A DNA stretch of 64,000 bases, taken from positions 180,155,112-180,219,111 of the forward strand of contig OY294069.1 in the NCBI GenBank assembly GCA_958510875.1, written 5' to 3'. This stretch comes from Endomychus coccineus (taxonomy: Eukaryota; Arthropoda; Insecta; Coleoptera; Endomychidae). Shown here piece after piece: positions 56,126 through 64,000 of the stretch (its first letter is position 1; every line of letters begins with the position of its first letter). The notes beneath the pieces are model-generated. The model saw nothing but the letters and a program-made list of their open reading frames with translations. It ran no database searches and had not been told where the DNA came from. Made by a program: the position numbers and the translations under genes.

Positions 56126-57739
56126 TATTTATTTATTAATAATTAACGACATATAAAAATTACATTTTCTAGTTAAGATATTGTACAAGTTATTCAAAAA
56201 CTAACTATAAATAAGAAAAATGCGTTCAATATATAACAGCCAACGTTAATGACCTATAACGAATTATAGATGCTGAGGAACCTTGGAGCTTCAGATTTGA
56301 TTCAGTTGGACATTCCCACCTGTATGACTTGCTAGAGGAGGATTTCCTGGGAGAACATTTGCTTGGGGGGCATTTGCTGGGGGAATATTTGCTTGGGGAG
56401 CATTTGCTGGAGGAATATTCGCTTGAGGAGCATTTGCTGGGGGAATATTAACTTGGGGAACATTTGCTTGTGGGATATTCGCTTGTGGGGCATTTACTTG
56501 GGAAATATTTGCCTTCCTCAGTCTGTGCACTGTATGACAGCGCGAACATATCAATATCACCGTATTCGTTACCAAACCTAACCATTCTAGATACAGGTGA
56601 ATTGACCCCATAATTGGTTTCATAAAAAGCGCTATGAAACAAATTCTCCTTGAAGGAACATAAAACCCGACTTGATCAAGTAGCGAAGAGCAGTCAATGG
56701 TACCGTTTGAAATCTTATGCAGCAGACACAAATCGGCATGATCCCTACGACTTTCCAGCGTTTCAAGATGTAAAACCGACCTCATAAAAGTCGCAGAGTA
56801 GTCAAGAGAAGATATGCCCATTTTAAATGAGACATAACGTAAAAATCGACTCTGCACGCGCTCTATCCCATGAGAATGTACGTCATAATAAGGAGACCAT
56901 ACCGGAGAACATTATTCCAATATGCTTCTAACCATTGCATATAGATATTTGAGAGCATTTATATTATTAAAATTCCGAGCATTCCGAATAATGGAACCCT
57001 GTATCTTCATTCCCTTGTTCGTTACCATATCGTAGTGTTGAACAAAACTCATATGCTTATCTAATGGCACACCCAAATCGTCAACTACAGTGACCTATCA
57101 AACGCTACATTCTTACATTTACCAATATTAAATTCTATCCGATTATTATGACACGCAGATAGTCTAATTAAGTCGGACTGTAATAGTTTGCAATCAGATT
57201 CAGAGTCAACATGTCTAAAAACTTTCAAATCATCGGCGAACAGCAAAAATTTGCTGTGGCTACCCTGTGGAACTCCCGTAGACACGGTAATACCCCTAGA
57301 GAAATAACCCTTCACACATATGACTTGCAATCTTCCTACTAGATAAGTCTGCAACTAATTTAATAGACTATCAGAAATCCCAAAAGCACGGTATGTGGAA
57401 CCCGATCGAAAGCCTTCCTAAAATCTGTGTATACTAAGTGTACCTGCTTACCGATCTCCATATTGTCCAAAATAAACTCAGGATAGACTATCATATTGGT
57501 ACACGTCGACCTCTCTTGCATGAACACGTGCTGCTTATCAACAATAATCCGTTGTACTCAACGACGAATCTTTTCATGAACCATACCTTCCAGCAATTTA
57601 GGTAGAACGCTCTGGATAGTTATCTGTTCATAATTTCCAATCTCTGCCTTGTCACCTGCTTTGAAAATCGGGATTCCAAAACTTTTCTCTTACTGATATG
57701 GAAATGTTCCAGACCCTATACACAGTTTGAACAAGAAAC
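56126..57739 (-). mobile_element. Second LINE inserted in the first, opposite strand
   Basis: From 57735 leftwards: IPIFKAGDKAEIGNY, SVLPKLLEGMVHEKIRR, VFMQERSTCTNMIVYPEFI, QVHLVYTDFRKAFDRVPHTV, then LVGRLQVICVKGYFSRGITV and STGVPQGSHSKFLLFADDLKVF (FADD intact), SDLIRLSACHNNRIEFNIGKC, and after a deletion VQSRFLRYVSFKMGISSLDY, RRDHADLCLLHKISNGTIDCSSLL. The C-terminus runs into the repeat at 56350-56515. 5'-truncated, with a deletion between the palm and C-terminal parts. Confidence 0.88.
56350..56515 (-). repeat. 15/30-bp minisatellite at the LINE C-terminus
   Basis: Alternating 15-bp half-units ('catttgctgggggaa', 'tatttgcttggggag') run for about eleven copies. In one minus-strand frame they encode NIPPANAPQA repeats, but that is not the LINE's own frame, so the peptide is probably not real. 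Confidence 0.85.
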
Positions 57740-58420
57740 ATACTGGATATATGGCTTTTCGTACACATGTATGGCAGAAATCTATTGAAAGACTTGGAGA
57801 ATCTCTAGCTGTAGCATTGGATATCTCCAAAGCATTTGACCAAGTCTGGCACCAAAGCCTTCTTGGAAAACTTCCGTCATATGGTTTTCCGCCTCAACTT
57901 TGTCGCTTACTATCGAGTTTTTTCTCAGATAGATCAATCCATATGGTGGTTGACGGAGTATCCTCCGATACAATGGCTATCAACTCTGGTGCCCCACAGG
58001 GATCTGTCTTGGCCCCAACTTTGTTTTTGTTCCATATAAACGATCTGCTGGGAATGACCAGCTGTTCCGTCCACAGCTTTACAGATGATGGTACACTTCA
58101 TACCGCTTTCTCATCTAGAGCCCCTATACCATCCAATGAAGCCAGAGGATCGGAGCAGAGACAGGTTGACGCAATAAATGGAGATTGGAAGGCGGATCCC
58201 ACAATCTCTAATACGATGATGTCACGTAGAACTATTCCTATGAAATCTTCCATATCCAAGCTCGGGATCACCACCAACAGCAAATTTAAGAATTCATTGA
58301 CTTCTCCATGATTGGTGTTCATCATGAATCCCGTCTGTTGTTCCACCACTAGATGAGCTTAAGCTAGTAACCCCTTCATTGTCAAGCTCAAGACATGCCG
58401 AACTTCTTCCTAGCAGACTT
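57740..58420 (+). pseudogene. Jockey-like LINE, right half of a split copy
   Basis: Continues the copy at 55690-56125: MAFRTHVWQKSIERLGESLA, VALDISKAFDQVWHQSLLGK, LPSYGFPPQLCRLLSSFFSD, VVDGVSSDTMAINSGAPQGS, TLFLFHINDLL and FTDDGTLHTAFSS, where the catalytic FADD box is FTDD. A further segment to SRRTIPMKSS and LDELKL-type text near 58350 follows. One open frame of 194 codons (57727-58311) is preserved, so this part decayed little. Confidence 0.88.
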
Positions 58421-59984
58421 CATTTTTCTTTCTTACTACATAATGTACCATTGATGACTGCTCGGATACAAGTATACTCTAGGAAACAATCTTGTCACCA
58501 AATGTTTACCATAAATTTATCTTTATATAGTAAGCTCGACAAATTTCAATTTTTTTTCGTTCATACGTTTGAATTTATCCTGTTGGAATGTAAATTTTTG
58601 TTTGCATATAGATCAAATCGACCTGTTGGAATGATCAATCTTGAGCGTTAACTATTATTCACATTGAAATGTTTCCTCAACATTTCCAATATTTAATTAC
58701 GTTCCTCTCAAAGTTCATGGTTTCATTCAATATATTCATAAAACTAGGATGAACATTTGCTTTTTATTTGATATTTATAAACTATTAGTTCTAACTGGTA
58801 TCACGTATCATTTTATTACATATCTGAATGTGTTTAATTGTAAAACGAATTGTTCATCAGTTTATTATTACAACATATTATGAAATTAATTACATAGTGC
58901 AATTTCAGCAATTTTAAAATATTATTCTCAATTAGGTCAGTGCAATTATTAAATTAGAAATCTTCTCTTGGCCGACTGTACGCATCCCATCATGTTAATC
59001 AAATTGTTTCACAAATACTATAAGAAATGTCGTAATCTTTACAATTACTCATTTTGTAATTTTTCGATTATCTCGTCTTTCGATGTAAATCTAGATTTTG
59101 TGAACAATTTCTTAATATTCTAGGTCAATGTTGTCCTTGGTGTTTGTTTTTGGTTGAGGTCGTTTGGTGGTTTAATGTTCACGCCTAAAACTAATACCAT
59201 ATCCGAGGTCTTAACTTTCCGTACACTTTGTCATCCGTTAAAGATGACATATTAAATTAAGTCACATTTGTTTTTTACAATGCATTTTTGCTTTTCATAT
59301 CCATACTCATTCTTCGCTTTTTGATCGCTTTTGAACCGAAATGACACAAAAAATATGTAATTTATGTATTAACTGAGATTCCGATTCACTGAGATTATAC
59401 TAACCAGTGGCGTATCTAGATAAAATGGTTCAGCGGGTACATTATTGCATTTTTTCTATACATATTTCTGTAATTTGTTGAAATATAAATCTGGATGATA
59501 TATTCTACGAAATGTATGAATGAAAAACTCAATAGATAAACCGATAAATAAACTAACGATTAGAAAACAATTATTAGGAAACTAACCGAATCAAACTTTT
59601 CCAACTAGGAAAAATGATAACGTCGAAATCACAATTTGAATAAATACAAAATACCTACATGAATTCTAAATGAAATTTACCTAAGTATGTTAAAATTGCA
59701 TTTTTGGTAGAATTTTGGTGACTTTGTTCCCTGGTGTGATGTCCCGATGCAAAATGTTCGTATTGATAGAACTAACAACACCCTAAAATGTCCATTGAAA
59801 AAATATTTGGTGCAACCCTTTTGTATATGCCGAAAACACGTTTTAAACCTTTTTTTTTTTGGGTGGTTTTTGAGCTTTTTTGAACCCCTTGGACTATTGG
59901 CGAAGGTTCGAGATTTGAACCCTTTTATCATCGATGTTTGAGGAAACTTTTCAAATATCATTGGGTCGAGTTCATCCCCTCTCC
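58421..59984. other. No gene seen
   Basis: CCAGTGGCGTA at 59404-59414 repeats the element edge at 23693. A 94-codon open frame on the minus strand (59677-59961) has no family signature. Otherwise AT-rich. Confidence 0.45.
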
Positions 59985-60245
59985 TGGAATTAATTAGGAT
60001 GCCTCTCTCCCTTTTCCATAGATATTTCCTTGGCCGATGTTCGTCAGAAATCTCGACTGCTGCTCCACCACGAGAAATTCCAAATAGGCGGACTAGATGA
60101 GCTCAAGCTCAAGTCACCCCTTGATTGTCAAACTCGATTCCTGCCGAACTTCGAAGGGCTAAGTTGTGAAACTATTTGCCTATTGAGGTCTGTATGCCTA
60201 TAACCTCCAAACCTTCAAGAAAAATGCCCATTTTTATTTAAAAAT
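59985..60245 (+). pseudogene. Jockey-like LINE, C-terminal fragment
   Basis: 'ctgctccaccacgagaaatt' and 'gatgagctcaagct' match 58335-58385; further on AELRRAKL-NYLPIEV and MPITSKPSRKMP correspond to the ORF2 end seen at 53020-52950. Plus strand, frames broken. Confidence 0.7.
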
Positions 60246-60967
60246 ACGATAAAGTTTCTCATTCCACTTATTTTTGTTTTAACGAACGACGAAGTTGTTA
60301 AACTTAAGGTCCAAACTTTTAAGAAGAATTCAGATGCCTCTCCCGATATTCGACCACTGGCTCACGATATTATACGAATGTAAATGTAAAAAGTAATAGC
60401 GTCGCTTCACAATTATATTTCCACCAACAACACTGCACGTGGTTACGATATATGACTATTTTCTAGAACATTAAACGTGAAATCAGCAACAAAGACAACA
60501 ACATCAAGAGGAAATGACTTGCTCTTATTAAGCAATAAACTAGTAATTGCATTGTTTGTGCATGTTCGTTCAAGAATAGTAACATAAAAACTGAATTAGG
60601 ATCTAACAAAAATTATTAAATATTCCTTGGATGTATAGCATGAAATTGAAGAGCCACTAGTTCTCCCATAGTAGTAATTTCATCAAACATAAACGGTACT
60701 GTATCAGGATGAGATTTATTCATTATCAATGAATGTTTGGAATATGGCAAGTTGTTATAACATAAGAAGCCCCCATAACGAGTTGTTTAAAAAAGGGATT
60801 GTTAACGATACGAAATTCTCATAAATAAAGTTCCTCAATACAGTAGATTAGGAATAAATATAAATGATTAATAGTATTCATAGTATATTTCTGATATATT
60901 TCAGAAAATACATGTGGAAGGGAATATTCAGTGCCGAATCCACCAATTTATCAATATATCTTATATA
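60246..60967. other. No feature seen
   Basis: AT-rich spacer. Confidence 0.4.
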
Positions 60968-61036
60968 TAACAATAAAAGAGTTCACACTGTATATACTCT
61001 ATAAAACTATGAATAAGAAACAACCACTCTTCTCCA
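60968..61036 (+). repeat. Penelope terminal fragment
   Basis: 'ataaaagagttcacactg', 'actctataa' and 'aaacaaccactcttctccag' correspond to 43905-43965. No body attached; the LINE at 61055 follows at once. Confidence 0.6.
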
Positions 61037-61054
61037 GTAGATGTCCTCTTTTTT

Positions 61055-61645
61055 TATTACACTTGACTACACGAGAGAGAAACCTGTAATGTTCGAACAA
61101 CATCGTGTGAGCCACCGGTGGAATGTTGGAGGTGTGATAGGCACTCCAATTTTTCTTGAAGGTTCCCTGTGGTACACCAGCGTTGATGGACATTGTATCG
61201 GAGGATACTCCGTCAACCACCACATTGAGTGATCTATCTGAGAGAAACATCACTTCAGACATTACAGATAATAGTGCAATGGGTCTATAATTATTCGGTA
61301 GGGTCTGCTTTTTTTTTGGACATCGTTGTACTCTAGCTATCTCCCAGCTGGAAGGAAACAAACCCGTTTCTATGAAAGGGTAAACAACCTGCAACAAATG
61401 ATGACAGGTTCGAAACATACGCTTTTCCAAGGAAACTGGGAGAGAAACATGAGAATACCGTCCCAGTCGAGTTGTAATCCCATGCGTGGATTGGTTCTTG
61501 GAGTGATATGGGGACAGGTGATAGTGATGAGTAAATGGTCAGAGTTTGCCAATAGTGCACGGACCTTCACTTCATAGGGATCTGGCTTATTAGTGAGGAA
61601 TAAGTCAAGCGTGTTGGCATTACATTTATCCAAACCGCGCCTCAC
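61055..61645 (-). pseudogene. Jockey-like LINE with the middle deleted (endonuclease end joined to reverse transcriptase)
   Basis: From 61645 leftwards: NANTLDLFLTNKPDPYEVKV, ALLANSDHLLITIT (the end of the APE endonuclease), then directly VYPFIETGLFPSSWEIARVQ, CPKKKQTLPNNYRPIALLSV, and after another deletion LSDRSLNVVVDGVSSDTMSI and NAGVPQG, followed by the 3' UTR common to the family (61160-61055). Deletions remove the linker, the palm core and the whole C-terminus. Confidence 0.85.
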
Positions 61646-63439
61646 GTGCTTTTATAAGGTGATTTGTTTCAAAAATACATTGTGCTTCTTCTGTTCGAAA
61701 CGAGCGTAATGTTCTTTGAATCGAGTACCAATGTTTCGGTTTGATTTCCAATGTATGTATCTTAACTACTTCATATTATTGAGACTTCAGAGTTTATTGC
61801 AGTTGACCCTTGAGAGTTGCAAAGCCTATATAGACAGTTGCCTACTTCACCAAGTTGAGAACCTGAAGCTTGGTATATTTTTTTAATCAGTTGAAGCAAT
61901 AAGTATACTATATTAACAATAGCATAGGTTGACGGCTGTTGGTTATTGTTATTGTGGAAATTACCGTCTAGGATGAAGAAGGTTAACTAGTTTCAATAGC
62001 TGCATAAACGGATTTGGAAATTGAAATTATTATTCAGTAAAATACCATTGAAATGGAAATTTTTAACGTAATCTGCTTGTGACGATGTTACAAAGATTTA
62101 TTGAATAAATATGAATTACTCACTGTCGCCTTAGGGAATCAAAACGACCCAATAGTAAATGTTTTAGTTTGGCGAGATTGAATTTGAATATTGACGAATA
62201 TTTGTTAGGTAATTCCCAAGTACCTAGGTGGTGGGTTTCCAAGGAAAAGTCTTGAGTATGTACAGAGTAAGGAATCATTTGAATATAAACTCCTTATAAA
62301 ACAGTATGGCAATGGATTATCAACCGCAATTATCTATAGTTCAAGTGAAATACCTGATATTTAGTATACTTACGAAGACTGTAAAAATAAATTATTAGTC
62401 TTCGTCAAATATACTACTACCGTTGGACTGTTTATAATTTTATAAACATTATCAGAGCTGGCCCTGGACGCTGGATTTTTGGGGGCTCCTTTTTTCTAAC
62501 GACTTAATTCTTTGCTATTATTCTCTTGCATAACATTGTGTATTTGTTATTATTTTAGTTTAATCATATAATAATAAGTGATTATATTCACCTGAATTGT
62601 TTATTTTATTTTATTATAATGATGAACATCGACCATGGAAATCTGAGAAGAAAACTCGGTAGTAAGCGACAAGGTTGAGGTCGCCATTTGGCGCACTCAA
62701 GTAGTTTAACATTCCCCATAACTTTTAAAGTTTGAGAAATCATCAGTCAATTTGATACATTACTTGATTTCTTACTTATAGGTGGCGTTGAATAATTTGG
62801 TCTTTCCACCCCGCTGTATGTCGGAGTTATGTATACCTTCAACAGAGTTCCGTATACAAACTTTCCCGACATGCTGCTGAGCTGTATGAAAATAGCGAAA
62901 AGGCTGTCTAGAACCATTAGTTTGTAATATTACTAATCGATATAGACTTGAGAGAATTTATCATTAATAATTGTTTCACGATACAACAGCATTTTCCGAA
63001 TGAGATATTAATTACTTACAACTATGATGTAATTAATTCAGTTAAAAATATGACCGCGATGATTTTCCATGAAACTTCTTGAATAAATCATCGAGAAATG
63101 GTGAATCTTTTTGTCGTAGTCCTACAGCAAAAAATCCTTGACCATAGTATTTCTCATCAAATTTTAAGCGTGATTGTAAAAAGCCGTCTGTCTGGCTGAT
63201 GTAAAAAATGAAAGCTCCTATCATATTCAAATTTTGACAAAATAGCGCGAACCTTATTGTTTTTCAAGGAAATCGTGTAATGAACACACTATTTTCTAAC
63301 GGGCCGAAAATAAAGAAAAAAATAGGTAACTCTCGAAGTATATATTGAATCGATTCAAAACAGTAAATTTATGATAATTTAAAACAAAAGCGATCTACAA
63401 CAAATCTGTTATTGGAGTAAATTTAAATTTACAATTTAC
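61646..63439. other. No gene seen
   Basis: AT-rich unassigned DNA. 62452-62490 ('agagctggccctggacgctgg') looks like an old element edge, unnamed. Confidence 0.4.
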
Positions 63440-63670
63440 TTTAATAATTTATAACGAACGGCTATGTGGTATAGAGGCTGGGATACAAAGCTCCCACTCA
63501 GTAGACTTGAGTTCGATTCCCAGAGGAGAAAAAAATTTTCTCGTACATTTCCTTAAAAACATTATTACGGATAATTGAATAAATAATTTTACATTAAAAG
63601 AGCATCTTTTATAGAATGTGAAAAAATTATGTAAGACTATATTTATTCTCTAATCGGCAACACAATTCTA
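63440..63670 (+). mobile_element. tRNA-derived SINE, copy 2
   Basis: Head 'ggctatgtggtatagaggctgg' with A-box-like bases and B box AGTTCGATTCC (63510-63520) followed by the same body as 8819-9132, about 85 bp shorter. It would be read by RNA polymerase III if active. Confidence 0.65.
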
Positions 63671-64000
63671 GTATTCAATATATTTATTGTTCCTATAATC
63701 ATACGTTGTCCAAATTGTGCTGACAAAATTGATTGATATAGTTCATTGAGAAAGGTAATCGAGTAAAAACGATTTGTCTCTCATAATTTCTGAAAACATA
63801 ATGATGAGGTTGGCATTTAGAAGAATGTCTTTAATATTAAACATGATGTCGGTTTGTAAAGTGAGAGACTTAATGGACGTTCAATCAACTATAAAATAGT
63901 ATTACTTAAACTGTGTCTGCACGTTGGACTTGTTTTGATCATAATATATATTCTCTACACTCATAGTGGAGAAGTAACAAAAAAACACAATTTGATTTAA
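63671..64000. other. No feature seen
   Basis: AT-rich to the end of the window. Confidence 0.4.

Noticed and set aside
56291..56857. 188-codon frame with NIPPANAPQA repeats
   Set aside because: The first part is LINE ORF2 out of its own frame and the rest is minisatellite, so it is not a distinct protein gene.
59677..59961. 94-codon open frame on the minus strand
   Set aside because: No domain, no splice context, AT-rich composition.

Overview
This is AT-rich, intron-bearing, repeat-dense nuclear DNA from an insect. The basis is spliced genes with animal orthologues, a heat-shock promoter with an arthropod-style TCAGTT initiator, a eukaryotic tRNA, and a typical insect mobile load (LINEs, Penelope-like elements, mariner, pogo, a tRNA-derived SINE). 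A beetle is my best guess, but that rests on the general look of the LINE proteins and is not proven. There are no bacterial genes, operons or CRISPR arrays. Layout. 1-3300 holds minus-strand LINE debris (an R1-like element, then jockey-like scraps). 5208-14147 (+) is a pancreatic-lipase-type gene with all three catalytic residues, seven visible exons and its N-terminal exons missing upstream. Its introns carry a tRNA-Asp gene, a four-copy internal repeat starting at the end of exon 3, a tRNA-derived SINE and a complete intronless small heat-shock protein gene with its own HSE/TATA/initiator promoter. 14.9-15.8 kb is a fold-back repeat and 16.2-16.5 kb a 65-bp minisatellite built from transposase sequence. 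16874-18012 (-) is a complete four-exon gene for the U2 snRNP protein U2A'. From 19 kb on almost everything is mobile DNA: a 628-bp tandem array fusing a LINE end to a small ORF (19.5-21.7 kb), several LINE reverse-transcriptase relics, a Penelope-like element with a visible target duplication (28.3-29.2 kb), two more large fold-back palindromes (29.8-30.6 and 33.4-34.3 kb), and a nearly intact pogo/Tigger transposon (37353-39684) nested in a Penelope element that also took a mariner (40159-40998). Further on come Penelope elements with inverted ends (41.0-41.9, 43.9-44.2, 45.9-49.0 kb), a mariner with an internal 290-bp duplication (50.2-51.4 kb), a Tc1/mariner-like relic (53.9-54.7 kb), a LINE split by a second opposite-strand LINE (55.7-58.4 kb) and a second SINE copy (63.4 kb). 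The host genes are independent housekeeping or digestive genes with no shared pathway. I found no convincing new multi-gene system. The most unusual items are the nested genes inside the lipase introns, the lipase internal repeat with a frame problem, the 628-bp chimeric tandem array, the three fold-back palindromes, and the layered transposon insertions whose order can be read from the sequence.
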